DNA from: Microcaldota archaeon | GTDB taxonomy: Archaea; Micrarchaeota; Micrarchaeia; Micrarchaeales; CABMGC01 | Reading direction: 5' to 3' | NCBI GenBank assembly: GCA_021802765.1 | Contig: JAJZRI010000004.1 | Coordinates: 1 to 64,000 of the forward strand | DNA length: 64,000 nt | Shown: piece by piece, positions 50,264 through 59,468 of the stretch | Layout: every line of letters starts with the position of its first letter | Numbering within the stretch: position 1 is the stretch's first letter | Notes under the pieces: generated by a model | Told to the model about the DNA's origin: nothing | Database searches by the model: none | Seen by the model: the letters and a program-made list of their open reading frames with translations, nothing else | Program-made: the position numbers and the translations under genes

Positions 50264-51355
50264 GTGAATACAGTGTCCTTAATTGCGAGGAATAGGAGAT
50301 CTGTGCCAAGAGCCGTAATGGACTCTATCTTTAGCCCAGCCTATGACTCAAGCAGTTTTGGATCTGTGGGAACCATATCAATGGCCAGCGCCAATAGGTT
50401 GAAAGGGTTTATAGGGTACGTTGAGGGTGGGGAAGGAACAGAAGGCACCATAACCCCGATATCGACCTCAAGGCATGCAAGGTTTATCGGGGAGGTGGTG
50501 GCCGAGGGAATAACAAGGCTGCAAACAACAGGAAACAGCAGGCTCTCTATAAGGACCATAGTGGAAAACAATACGCTCAACGCCCTTACCGGGGCGGTCG
50601 TGCGCGCAGGTGCTTCTGTAGAAGCCGTTATGCCCGCAAATGGAGATTACAGCATAGTCTACATAGGATACAATACCCCAGAAAGGGAGATCAGCACCCT
50701 AATGAGGAATGGCGATGCTCCAATATCCAGCAGAATCTCCTCATACCGCAACGATAGCGAAGAGCTGGCCAGTGTAGCTATGGATCTGGTAAGGAACATG
50801 AATGATTACAGCATAAGGATAATGGACGGAAATGCAAGAAGCTTTACGGAAAGCGAGCGCCGCGATGTAAATGCCCTTCTGTCAACTTTCGGATACAACG
50901 AAAGCGAATCTATTGCAGCTGTATCAAACGCGCAGAACATAATCGGGCTCGCATACAACGGAGATCAGATCGTCGGCATATCAATAACGGAGAGGAGGAT
51001 GCTTGCATTATCAAACGGGCAGCACATAAACATAGCAGAGCTCACTGACGGCACTGTGGCCGAATCTGCAAATGGAAGGAACCTTTATTCAGGAATACTT
51101 TTCAATGTCTTCAACCACATAGCAAGAAACTATCCTGATCTTGGGCTTGTTTATGCAGAGTCAAATATCGGCAGCCAAGCACTTCTCAAAAGCGCGCTTG
51201 GGTGGCAGAACCGGCAGGTCGGAGGAGTGCTCTATAGCCACACGAGGATAAATAACAGGCCAAAAGATTTTCTTGTGACATACCTTACAAGGGAGCTCAT
51301 GGCAGAATCAGTATCAAGGCTAAATAGATCTGCAGTAGACAGCCTTAGAGAATAA
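50264..51355 (+). CDS. GNAT-like acyltransferase domain protein
   Basis: 363 residues from GTG 50264, about 25 bp after a TATA-like GATTTAAATAG, so probably leaderless. The C-terminal half contains IIGLAYNGDQIVGISITERRML and LVYAESNIGSQALLKSALGWQNRQVGGVLYSHTRI, resembling the acetyl-CoA and end motifs of GNAT proteins such as beta-lysine acetyltransferase. The amino half (about 1-190) is not recognised. Two operators for the upstream Lrp-type regulator precede it, and an M20 peptidase follows. Confidence 0.6.
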   Translation: MNTVSLIARNRRSVPRAVMDSIFSPAYDSSSFGSVGTISMASANRLKGFIGYVEGGEGTEGTITPISTSRHARFIGEVVAEGITRLQTTGNSRLSIRTIVENNTLNALTGAVVRAGASVEAVMPANGDYSIVYIGYNTPEREISTLMRNGDAPISSRISSYRNDSEELASVAMDLVRNMNDYSIRIMDGNARSFTESERRDVNALLSTFGYNESESIAAVSNAQNIIGLAYNGDQIVGISITERRMLALSNGQHINIAELTDGTVAESANGRNLYSGILFNVFNHIARNYPDLGLVYAESNIGSQALLKSALGWQNRQVGGVLYSHTRINNRPKDFLVTYLTRELMAESVSRLNRSAVDSLRE

Positions 51356-51388
51356 TAAGCTAATACTGCATAATCTAATGGTAATCTC

Positions 51389-52531
51389 ATGGAGGTCGAA
51401 GAGATACTTAAAAAACTAGTCAGCATAAATTCGGTATTCGGCAGCGAGCAGAGCATAGGCGAATATCTAGATGCCTATCTGAAAAGAATGGGATTTCGGA
51501 CGAGGCGCCAGCAGATTGCTCCTGGAAGATTCAACATACTTGCTCAGCGCGGCCAGGGCAGCGAATCTCTCCTATTCTACGGCCATATGGACACTGTAAC
51601 GGCGCACGGCGCCTGGAAGAGAGGGCCATTCGAACTAAGGAAAGAGGGCGACAAACTCTACGGTCTTGGTGCCTGCGACATGAAAGGCGGACTTGCTGCA
51701 ATGCTAAAAGTACTCGAATCCGAGCCTGCCAGCAGGAGAAAGATAAAGGTGCTGCTCTGCCCAGATGAGGAGAACATATCCGAAGGCGCATGGAATGCGA
51801 TAAAAGAGAGGGAATGGTTTAGGGATGTAAACTTCATAGTCTCCTGCGAGCCAGGCGATTCAAAGAGGCATAATGGCGGCGCAAACGTGGTTACTGTGGG
51901 AAGGCGAGGGAGGGTGGTGATATCTGCAGATGTACACGGACTCTCATCCCACGGCGCCAATCCGCAGCGCGGAGTGAATGCCATAGACGAAGCCGCCAAG
52001 ATAATTCTTGCATCTCATCATTTCAAGCTAAGGAATCATGCGCGCCTGGGAAGGGAGAACATATTTGTAAGGAGCATAACTGGAAAATCGGACAGCGCAC
52101 TGGACCTCCCCGACGCAGTGCACCTGGAATTCGACATACAACTAGTCCCACCAAGCACGGTTAATGATGCAAAGTCCAGGATATCTGAAATGGCGGCGCA
52201 ACTGCAGATGCGCGGCAAACTCAATCCAAAGACGCGAGTGAACATAAGGGTAAAGGAGAGGAAGACGCCCTACATAGAGCCCTACATGGATGATCTTTCG
52301 GATAAGAGCATAAGAAAACTGCTGAATCTTATAGAGAAAAATCTAAGGCCTCCAGCGTTAAATTACGGAAGCTCCGTTGCTGATGACAACATACTTGCAA
52401 ACGCCTTCCACAAGCCGATAGTTACCATAGGACCAAAAGCAGGCAATCTGCATGCACCAGAGGAATGGACCTCCCTAAGCAGCTTAAAGGAGCTAGTAAA
52501 AGTATACGGACTTATAATCCGCGAAATTTAA
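51389..52531 (+). CDS. M20-family metallopeptidase/deacylase (ArgE/DapE/LysK type)
   Basis: 380 residues. Zinc-site motifs are complete: YGHMDTV (His, Asp), GLGACDMKGGLAAML (Asp), CPDEENISEGAW (Glu-Glu pair) and the final His in GPKAGNLHAPEEW. A dimerisation lid lies between about 175 and 285 (VHGLSSHGANPQRGVNAID). Family members free amino acids from N-acyl or N-peptidyl forms. With the GNAT-like gene 33 bp upstream and an Lrp-type regulator before that, an amino-acid acyl cycle is possible but unproven. Confidence 0.9.
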   Translation: MEVEEILKKLVSINSVFGSEQSIGEYLDAYLKRMGFRTRRQQIAPGRFNILAQRGQGSESLLFYGHMDTVTAHGAWKRGPFELRKEGDKLYGLGACDMKGGLAAMLKVLESEPASRRKIKVLLCPDEENISEGAWNAIKEREWFRDVNFIVSCEPGDSKRHNGGANVVTVGRRGRVVISADVHGLSSHGANPQRGVNAIDEAAKIILASHHFKLRNHARLGRENIFVRSITGKSDSALDLPDAVHLEFDIQLVPPSTVNDAKSRISEMAAQLQMRGKLNPKTRVNIRVKERKTPYIEPYMDDLSDKSIRKLLNLIEKNLRPPALNYGSSVADDNILANAFHKPIVTIGPKAGNLHAPEEWTSLSSLKELVKVYGLIIREI

Positions 52532-52541
52532 ATTCTCATGA

Positions 52542-53306
52542 TTACTTGAAGTGGGAATCAAAGACCTTCTTGTAGGTGTCAATCGTGCCTATGTCATACC
52601 ATTTGTCGCTATATACGACCCCCTCCACGGACTCTTTTCCTATGAGCCACTGCAGGAAGTAGCCCGGCGCATCGGGATTATTGCCGTCAGACATGTACTC
52701 ATGAAATTTTTTTAGCATGACTGCAGGGAAAAGATACACGCCAGTACTTATCAATGTTGACCTAGGATTCGAGGGCTTTTCATCAAAACCGACAACCCGA
52801 CTGCCGTCCAGATGCACCACTCCAAACCTGCGGGCCTCATCAACAGATTTCACGTCGTGCACCGCTATTGTAGTCTTGCCGCTCTTCCTAAACGCATCAA
52901 CCATCCTGTTAAGATCAAAAGTGTAGAAGTTGTCCCCGGCTATTATCAGGAGATCATCCCTAAATCCCGCCTTTTCGACAGTATAGTCTATGCCCTTTAT
53001 CGCGCCAAACTTCTCTCCGTGATACATGGTCGGCTCAACCACTATCTCTATTGGCATCTTGAATCCGGAAGCAGTCTTGTTTTCCGCCCAGTACTTAAAC
53101 TGGTCGCTGAACTTTTTGTTGGTTGAGAGGACTATTCTATTGACTCCCAAAATCGCAACCCCATCAAGTATGTGGTCAAGGATCGGCCTGCCCTCCACGG
53201 GTAGGAGCGGCTTTGGAACGAAAAGCGTTATTGGTTCAAGGCGCGTGGCAAAACCACCGCACAGTATTAAAGCATCCAAACATTCACCAAGAATACGAAT
53301 AAACAT
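52542..53306 (-). CDS. Sugar-phosphate nucleotidyltransferase
   Basis: The listed start at 53399 is too far upstream; ATG 53306 (MFIRILGECLDALILCGG) or TTG 53282 just before DALILCGG are better, the latter with GGTGA ahead. About 254 residues. Motifs: ALILCGGFATRLEPITLFVPKPLLPVEGRPIL (nucleotide binding), IIAGDNFYTFDL (metal Asp), GFDEKPSNP, and W-Y-D-I-G-T near the end. It makes an activated sugar such as dTDP- or UDP-glucose. The exact nucleotide is not certain. Confidence 0.88.
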   Translation of the reverse strand: MFIRILGECLDALILCGGFATRLEPITLFVPKPLLPVEGRPILDHILDGVAILGVNRIVLSTNKKFSDQFKYWAENKTASGFKMPIEIVVEPTMYHGEKFGAIKGIDYTVEKAGFRDDLLIIAGDNFYTFDLNRMVDAFRKSGKTTIAVHDVKSVDEARRFGVVHLDGSRVVGFDEKPSNPRSTLISTGVYLFPAVMLKKFHEYMSDGNNPDAPGYFLQWLIGKESVEGVVYSDKWYDIGTIDTYKKVFDSHFK

Positions 53307-53405
53307 AACTCTCAAAACAATTTTAAGCCTATTTGTAGCTTGCCATCCAGGTCGCAAAAATTTACGTAAATAATAAATTCTTAACTTACCATATATCATA
53401 CGGGT

Positions 53406-54485
53406 TTGTTTTTGATAAATGAGGCATTTGAAGGAAAGATAGAATACCTGCAGGTGATGGACGAGCAGGGCAATGTCGATGCCACCCTTATGCCGTCAGA
53501 ACTGACTGACGACAAACTTGTCGAAATGCTCAAACTGATGCTCTTTACAAGAAACGTCGACGCAAAGGCAGTAAGCTTGCAAAGGCAGGGCCGCGCGGCA
53601 ACCTACGCACCAACTCTCGGGGAGGAAGCGGTAAACATAGGCACTGCAGCGGCGATGAGAAAATCTGACATATTCGTACCGGCCTTCAGGCAGCACGGCG
53701 TCTACATAGCGCGCGGCCTGCCGCTGGATCTCTTCTACCTATACTGGATGGGCTTCGAAGAAGGGAATAAGATACCTAAAGAGGTGCGCGGCCTGCCGAT
53801 GTCCGTCCCTGTCGGGACGCAGATGCCACATGCTGCCGGTATGGCATTCGCGCAGAAATACAAAAAAACCGGCGCAGCAGTAATAGCCTATATCGGCGAC
53901 GGAGGTACTTCCGAAGGCGATTTTTATGAGGCCATAAACTTCGCAGGAGAATGGAAAGTTCCGCTGGTTGTGATAATACAGAATAATCAATGGGCAATAT
54001 CCATACCGCGTTCCAAGCAGACCGCGGCGCAAACGCTAGCACAAAAGGCAATTGCTGCAGGCATTCCGGGAATTCAGGTCGACGGTAATGATTCCATAGC
54101 CGTATTCAAGGCAACTTCAGATGCGATAAGGAATTCTCAGGACGGGCCTTCGGTCATAGAGTGCATAACCTATAGGATGGGAATGCACACCACTTCAGAT
54201 GACCCAAACAAGTATCGCGATCCAAAGGATGTAGAAGAATGGGCCACGCGCGATCCGATACTGCGCCTTAGATTATATCTAACCAAAAAAGGGCTATGGA
54301 GCGATCAGATCGAACAGCAGGTCGTTGCAGACCAGATGAAGCAGATAGATGCGGCTGTGGAGAAAGCAGAAGCCTTCAAGCCGGATCCGAAGTCCATGTT
54401 CGAGAACCTCTACAGCTACGTTCCGGAATCTCTTGGCGCAGAACTCAAGGATGCAGAGGAAAACGACTTCTGGCAGGGTGAATGA
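53406..54485 (+). CDS. pdhA: Pyruvate/2-oxoacid dehydrogenase E1 component, alpha subunit
   Basis: 359 residues from TTG 53406 (a TTG at 53412 is equally usable). The thiamine-diphosphate motif AYIGDGGTSEGDFYEAINFAGEWKVPLVVIIQNNQWAIS is intact, as is the phosphorylation-loop region YRMGMHTTSDDPNKYR. It decarboxylates the 2-oxoacid and passes the acyl group to E2. First gene of the E1alpha-E1beta-E2 operon. Whether pyruvate or a branched-chain oxoacid is used cannot be decided. Confidence 0.93.
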   Translation: MFLINEAFEGKIEYLQVMDEQGNVDATLMPSELTDDKLVEMLKLMLFTRNVDAKAVSLQRQGRAATYAPTLGEEAVNIGTAAAMRKSDIFVPAFRQHGVYIARGLPLDLFYLYWMGFEEGNKIPKEVRGLPMSVPVGTQMPHAAGMAFAQKYKKTGAAVIAYIGDGGTSEGDFYEAINFAGEWKVPLVVIIQNNQWAISIPRSKQTAAQTLAQKAIAAGIPGIQVDGNDSIAVFKATSDAIRNSQDGPSVIECITYRMGMHTTSDDPNKYRDPKDVEEWATRDPILRLRLYLTKKGLWSDQIEQQVVADQMKQIDAAVEKAEAFKPDPKSMFENLYSYVPESLGAELKDAEENDFWQGE

Positions 54486-55451
54486 ATGTTAGTCAATATG
54501 GTTACAGCTATAAACAATGCAATAGAACTTAGCATGAAAGAGAATAATGACGTAGTACTTCTTGGTGAGGATGTAGGGAAGGATGGCGGGGTGTTCAGGG
54601 TAACTGAGGGTCTCTTTGACAAGTTCGGTCCAGACCGTGTCATAGACACCCCTCTTGCCGAGTCAGGGATAGTCGGAACTTCGATAGGCATGGCGCTAGC
54701 AGGCATGCATCCAATAGCTGAGATACAATTCGCAGGATTCATGTTCCTCTCGTTCAGCCAGATAGTAAACCACGCAGCAAGATACCGCTCAAGAAGCAGA
54801 TCCACATTCAGTGTGCCCATGGTGATAAGAACTCCAGTAAGCGGAGGGGTAAGGACTCTAGAGCACCATTCCGAAAGCCCAGAAGTCCTATATGCCCACA
54901 TAGGCGGTCTTATAGTGGTCGAGCCATCAACGCCATACGATGCAAAGGGACTTCTCATAAAGGCCATGCACACGCCCGATCCAGTGCTATTTCTTGAGCC
55001 TACACGCCTCTATAGGCTATTCAAGCAGGAGATACCTGAGGAGGCCTATGAAGTGCCAATAGGCAAGGCCAGCGTTGTCAGGGAGGGCAATGACCTCACC
55101 ATAGTCACATATGGAACAATGGTGCACATTGTCAAAGACACTGTGGAAAAGAAGAAAGTGGACGCAGAGATAATAGACCTTAGGACCATAAATCCTCTAG
55201 ATGAGAAGGCGATCCTTGACAGTGCGAAGAAGACTGGAAGGGTGATAGTGGTGCATGAGGCTCCAGCAAGCTTCGGGTTAGGCGCAGAGATATCTGCACT
55301 TATAGCCGAGAAGGACATATTCGAGCTCAAGGCTCCAATATTGAGGGTGGCCTCAGATAGCCTTCCATATCCTTTCCCAGGATATGAAAAATTCTACATA
55401 CCAAATGAGAAGAAGGTTGCGGCTGCGATAGACAGGATAATGTCAGTGTGA
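54486..55451 (+). CDS. pdhB: Pyruvate/2-oxoacid dehydrogenase E1 component, beta subunit
   Basis: 321 residues. It starts right after the alpha stop (no gap). Motifs: LLGEDVGKDGGVFRVTEGL, DTPLAESGIVGTSIGMALAGMHPIAEIQF, VMIRTPVSGG-type stretch (MVIRTPVSGGVRTLEHHSE) and IDLRTINPLDEKAIL. The subunit completes the E1 active site and dimer contacts. The gapless order confirms one complex. Confidence 0.95.
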   Translation: MLVNMVTAINNAIELSMKENNDVVLLGEDVGKDGGVFRVTEGLFDKFGPDRVIDTPLAESGIVGTSIGMALAGMHPIAEIQFAGFMFLSFSQIVNHAARYRSRSRSTFSVPMVIRTPVSGGVRTLEHHSESPEVLYAHIGGLIVVEPSTPYDAKGLLIKAMHTPDPVLFLEPTRLYRLFKQEIPEEAYEVPIGKASVVREGNDLTIVTYGTMVHIVKDTVEKKKVDAEIIDLRTINPLDEKAILDSAKKTGRVIVVHEAPASFGLGAEISALIAEKDIFELKAPILRVASDSLPYPFPGYEKFYIPNEKKVAAAIDRIMSV

Positions 55452-55455
55452 TTTT

Positions 55456-56694
55456 TTGAAGGATATACGATTCGTCGATGTTGGAGAAGGAATAACAGAA
55501 GGGAAGGTGCAGAAGTGGCTTGTCAAGGATGGCGACCAGGTTAAAGAGGACCAGCCAGTGGTTCAGGTAGAGACTGACAAGGCTGTCGTCAATGCCCCAT
55601 CACCTATAACTGGTAAGATAAAGCTTAATGTCAAGGAAGGTGCGATAGTCCATGTGGGGGACACACTTGCGTACATTGGCGACGAATCGGAAATAGCCAC
55701 TGCAGGAGCGCAGAAAACTACCGAATCAAAACCGACCCCGCAAACAACACCGCAGCAAGCACAACAGCAGGCTCGTCAAGAGCCATCGCAGCGGCAACCC
55801 GAGCACGAGATAATCGCAACGCCTTATGTCAGAAAGCTTGCCAGGGACAGCAATCTGGACCTGTCAACAGTCACCGGAACCGGTCCAGGCGGAAGGATAC
55901 TTGAAAATGATGTCAGGAACGCCATGAACACATCTGTTGCCCCACAAAAGCAGCCGGCAAAATTCTCCGAACTTTTAGAGGAGACCCATGGGGAGGAGGT
56001 GGAGAGAGTTCCGATGTCGCAGACCCGCAAAGCCATAGCCAAGAATGTAGAGCTCTCGCTTTCTATACCAACCTTCACGCACATGGAGAAGATAGATGCA
56101 ACAAAACTCTATGATATTGTCGCAAAGGAAAAGGCCAATGCCGAGAAGATTGGCGTCAAATTGACCTTCCTGCCATTCGTAATAAAGGCCACTGTAGAGG
56201 CCCTGAAGGAGAATCCAATGGCGAACTCAAGCTACGATCGCGAGCGCCAGGAGATAATAGTAAAGAAATATTACAACGTCGGTCTTGCTGCAGAGGCTCC
56301 AGATGGCCTGAAGGTCGTCGTCATAAAGCAAGCCGACAAGAAGAGCATAGTCCAGATAGCAAAAGAGATACAGGACCTGCATGAAAAGATAAACAGCATG
56401 ACCATATCTATAGATGAGATGCGTGATACTACATTCACCATAACAAACGTTGGCAGCCTTGGCGGAGGTTATTTCTCAGTACCGATAATCAACCATCCGG
56501 ACGTCGGAATACTTGGGCTAGGGCGAATGCGCGATGAGCCCATAGTGATAGACGGCCAGATAAAGATAGCAAAGATGCTGCCATTCTCGCTAGTTTTTGA
56601 CCATCGCGTAGTAGACGGCGCAGAGGCTGTAAAGTTCGGCCTTGCTCTTACAAAATACATAGAAGATCCAGACCTGCTCGATATACTTGGATGA
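55456..56694 (+). CDS. pdhC: Dihydrolipoamide acyltransferase (E2)
   Basis: 412 residues from TTG 55456. One lipoyl domain (1-78; lipoylated Lys42 in ETDKAVV), a Gln/Pro linker, the peripheral subunit-binding domain (about 120-156, ATPYVRKLARDSNLDL...GPGGRILENDV) and the acyltransferase core (about 175-412) with catalytic FDHRVVDGAEAVKFG. It forms the core of the complex. Only one lipoyl domain is present. No lipoate ligase lies in the window. Confidence 0.96.
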   Translation: MKDIRFVDVGEGITEGKVQKWLVKDGDQVKEDQPVVQVETDKAVVNAPSPITGKIKLNVKEGAIVHVGDTLAYIGDESEIATAGAQKTTESKPTPQTTPQQAQQQARQEPSQRQPEHEIIATPYVRKLARDSNLDLSTVTGTGPGGRILENDVRNAMNTSVAPQKQPAKFSELLEETHGEEVERVPMSQTRKAIAKNVELSLSIPTFTHMEKIDATKLYDIVAKEKANAEKIGVKLTFLPFVIKATVEALKENPMANSSYDRERQEIIVKKYYNVGLAAEAPDGLKVVVIKQADKKSIVQIAKEIQDLHEKINSMTISIDEMRDTTFTITNVGSLGGGYFSVPIINHPDVGILGLGRMRDEPIVIDGQIKIAKMLPFSLVFDHRVVDGAEAVKFGLALTKYIEDPDLLDILG

Positions 56695-56700
56695 TCCTGC

Positions 56701-57273
56701 TTGTTTTTCACTGACATCTACTACTGCATATTCGGAATAGCAATGGGTTTATCGCTAGCAGCGCCTCCCGGCCCCGTAAATGCTATGATAGCCACAGAGG
56801 CAACAAGGTCCAAAATTCACGGACTCAGTGTTGGCCTAGGCGCAACAAGCGCAGATTTCACATACCTTATAATAATGTTGATCTTCGGCTCGGTCATACC
56901 TGCCACCGTTATTAACTATCTTTACATGGTAGGCGGCATACTCATGCTGTATCTTGCATATCGGCTAAGCAAGCCCATAAAACTCAGGACAAAGCCGCAC
57001 GGAAATTACCTAATAGGATACGTTCTAGCCATCTCAAGCCCGTTTAATCTTGCATGGTGGCTTACCGCCGGACTATTTATGCTCAAGACCGCCAGCGCGT
57101 ATTCGATACTCGGCCTTTTCCTTGGAATACTGGCCTGGATATTAATATTTTCATCCATGATATCTCGGCTCAACAATGCCTCCTATGCAAAATGGATCCG
57201 GTATGCATCAGCTGTTCTATTTGCTGCGTTTGGCATATTCATGCTATATCACAGTCTGGCAATCGCAGCGTGA
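56701..57273 (+). CDS. LysE-family amino-acid exporter
   Basis: 190 residues from TTG 56701, 6 bp after the E2 stop. Six membrane segments and the family motif GLSLAAPPGPVNAMIATEATRSKIHGLSVGLGATSADFTYLI. LysE-type proteins export amino acids or related compounds. Its position between E2 and E3 suggests co-expression with the dehydrogenase complex, but not a known functional link. Confidence 0.88.
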   Translation: MFFTDIYYCIFGIAMGLSLAAPPGPVNAMIATEATRSKIHGLSVGLGATSADFTYLIIMLIFGSVIPATVINYLYMVGGILMLYLAYRLSKPIKLRTKPHGNYLIGYVLAISSPFNLAWWLTAGLFMLKTASAYSILGLFLGILAWILIFSSMISRLNNASYAKWIRYASAVLFAAFGIFMLYHSLAIAA

Positions 57274-57326
57274 CCATCTGATAATTATTTATGTTCTTTG
57301 AGCCAAATCAATAATGTTGATATATC

Positions 57327-58688
57327 ATGGTAATGGGATCGCTTCCTGAAGATGTGGATCTGGCCATAATCGGCGGCGGCGTGGGAGGCTATGTCTCTGC
57401 GATAAGGGCATCACAGCTCGGCATGAATGTAGCCATAGTCGAAAAGAACAAGATGGGCGGCCACTGTCTAAACTACGCCTGCATACCCTCGAAGACGCTT
57501 ATACACATAGCTGACATATTTTATGAGATGACCCACTCAGAAAAATTCGGCATCCATGCCGAAGGTGCCAGCATAGATCCCAAAAAAATGCTCGAATGGC
57601 GCATGGGAGTCTCAAAGAAACTAGAGCAAGGAGTCGAGTATCTGTGCAAATCCAACAGCATAGAGATAATCAAGGACCAGGGAACTTTCATATCATCAAA
57701 GGCAATACAGCTCACTAACGGCGAAGAGCTTGATTTCAAGAAGGCCATAATAGCAACTGGGTCGGTGCCAAGATCAATACCTGGTTTTGATTTTGGTTCG
57801 GAAGTGATGGACTACAAATCTGCACTGATGCTAGATAGAGTCCCCAAAAATATGGTAATAATAGGAGCAGGCTATGTCGCTGTCGAGATAGGTACTCTCT
57901 ACGCCAAGTTCGGAACAAAAGTCGACATACTTGCTCATTCAGATCTCCTTTCAAGATTCGATCAGGACGCCGTCTCTCTTGTCAAATCAAGGCTACAGGA
58001 ACTGGGCGTTACCATACACCCAAATACTGTCCCCTTATCGCACGGCAAGGATTCTGTGAGGCTATCTGACGGCACCGAACTTGCTGCAGACGCAATTGTC
58101 TCTGCAGTGGGCCTTGTACCATATACACAGAACCTTGGATTAGAGAACACCAAAGTCAGTGTAGACGGAAAAGGTTTTGTTAATGTTGATCGGTCTCTTA
58201 CTACATCTGATCCAAATATACTTGCCATAGGAGACGTCATAGGCGAGCCGATGCTGGCGCACAAGGCGATACGACAAGGCGAAATTGCTGCAGAAGTGGC
58301 TGCTGGCAACAAGGACGCATTCGACAACACCGTGATACCCGCAGTAATATTTTCCGATCCAGAAATTGCCATAGCCGGTAGCCTGGAAGGTGAAGGCATA
58401 AGTGTCAAAAAATTCCCGCTAACTGCCCTTGGACGGGGCATAGCCATCGGCGAGACACGCGGATTCATAAAAATAGCCTATGACTCAAACCAGATGATCA
58501 AAGGAGTTGAGATGGTGTCCACAGATGCGAATGCAATGATATCCGAGGCTGCGCTTGCTATAGAAATGGGCGCCACGCTTGAAGATGTGGCAGACACAAT
58601 ACACCCTCACCCTACTTTCTCTGAACTCATGCAGGAAGTCGCAGAGGCAGCCCTCGGCCGGCCGGTGCACTTCTACTATGGCAAATAA
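57327..58688 (+). CDS. lpdA: Dihydrolipoyl dehydrogenase (E3)
   Basis: 453 residues. FAD motif AIIGGGVGGYVSAIRA (13-28), redox disulfide GGHCLNYACIPSKT (Cys47 and Cys52; the usual GTCLNxGC is slightly changed), NAD motif MVIIGAGYVAVEIGTLYAKFG, and C-terminal active-site HPHPTFSELMQEVAEAA. It reoxidises the lipoyl group on E2 and reduces NAD. The gene has its own ATG and follows LysE by 53 bp. Confidence 0.96.
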   Translation: MVMGSLPEDVDLAIIGGGVGGYVSAIRASQLGMNVAIVEKNKMGGHCLNYACIPSKTLIHIADIFYEMTHSEKFGIHAEGASIDPKKMLEWRMGVSKKLEQGVEYLCKSNSIEIIKDQGTFISSKAIQLTNGEELDFKKAIIATGSVPRSIPGFDFGSEVMDYKSALMLDRVPKNMVIIGAGYVAVEIGTLYAKFGTKVDILAHSDLLSRFDQDAVSLVKSRLQELGVTIHPNTVPLSHGKDSVRLSDGTELAADAIVSAVGLVPYTQNLGLENTKVSVDGKGFVNVDRSLTTSDPNILAIGDVIGEPMLAHKAIRQGEIAAEVAAGNKDAFDNTVIPAVIFSDPEIAIAGSLEGEGISVKKFPLTALGRGIAIGETRGFIKIAYDSNQMIKGVEMVSTDANAMISEAALAIEMGATLEDVADTIHPHPTFSELMQEVAEAALGRPVHFYYGK

Positions 58689-58697
58689 GATGGTTGA

Positions 58698-59459
58698 ATG
58701 AAAATAAAGATAGTCAGCAAGAAGAACTACCGTCAGCTCAAAGAGATTTATGCGTCATTCGATGTATCCTCCAAAGGAAGCATATGCCTTGCGGTAGGGG
58801 GCGACGGTACATTCGTAAGGGCTGCAAAGCAGTATGAAGGCCCGATACTTCCAATACGAAGCGAAGAGAGCGGAAGCATAGGGTATTACTCCGATGTCAG
58901 TCTAAACGACATCGATTTTGTCATAAAGTCCCTCAAGTCAGGATCCTACTACATAGAAAAATTGGAGAACAAGATGGAGGTGTCCTTCAATGGCAAGAGA
59001 TACTACGCTGTAAACGAGGCCCTTCTCCATAACACCCTTGAAGAGGTGAGCTTCAAGATATATGAGCTCAGGGGCGGCAAGAGGTATGAGATATACCCAT
59101 ATGTAATGAGTGGAGATGGAATACTTATAACAAGTTCAATAGGATCTACTGCGTATAACAAATCCGCAGGGGGGCCAATAATGCTCATACCCAATGCAAT
59201 GTGCCTTACCTTTCTAAACGTAGACGGTCCTTATAAAAATCCAATAGTAGTGGACTCGTCTAGAGTCATAGAGGTCGAAGTGGTCAAGTACAACGGCCAG
59301 CTGCGATACGACGGAGAAGTGATAAAGACCCTCAAACCCAAAGACTCGTTTCGGGTGAGGGTTTCGGAGAAAGAGCTTAAGATAGTTCGTTTCAAGAAGA
59401 GAAGGGAGGAACTAGCCAGAAAGCTTGACAGGATAATTAGAAGCAGGATGGCTGTATAA
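58698..59459 (+). CDS. nadK: NAD kinase
   Basis: 253 residues, short archaeal form. The GGDG motif (34-37, LAVGGDGTFVRAAK), the NE motif (YAVNEALLHN) and the glycine-rich SGDGILITSSIGSTAYNKSAGGP region are all present. It phosphorylates NAD to NADP. NadM, at 45456, makes its substrate. Confidence 0.95.
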   Translation: MKIKIVSKKNYRQLKEIYASFDVSSKGSICLAVGGDGTFVRAAKQYEGPILPIRSEESGSIGYYSDVSLNDIDFVIKSLKSGSYYIEKLENKMEVSFNGKRYYAVNEALLHNTLEEVSFKIYELRGGKRYEIYPYVMSGDGILITSSIGSTAYNKSAGGPIMLIPNAMCLTFLNVDGPYKNPIVVDSSRVIEVEVVKYNGQLRYDGEVIKTLKPKDSFRVRVSEKELKIVRFKKRREELARKLDRIIRSRMAV

Positions 59460-59468
59460 GGTATAGAC

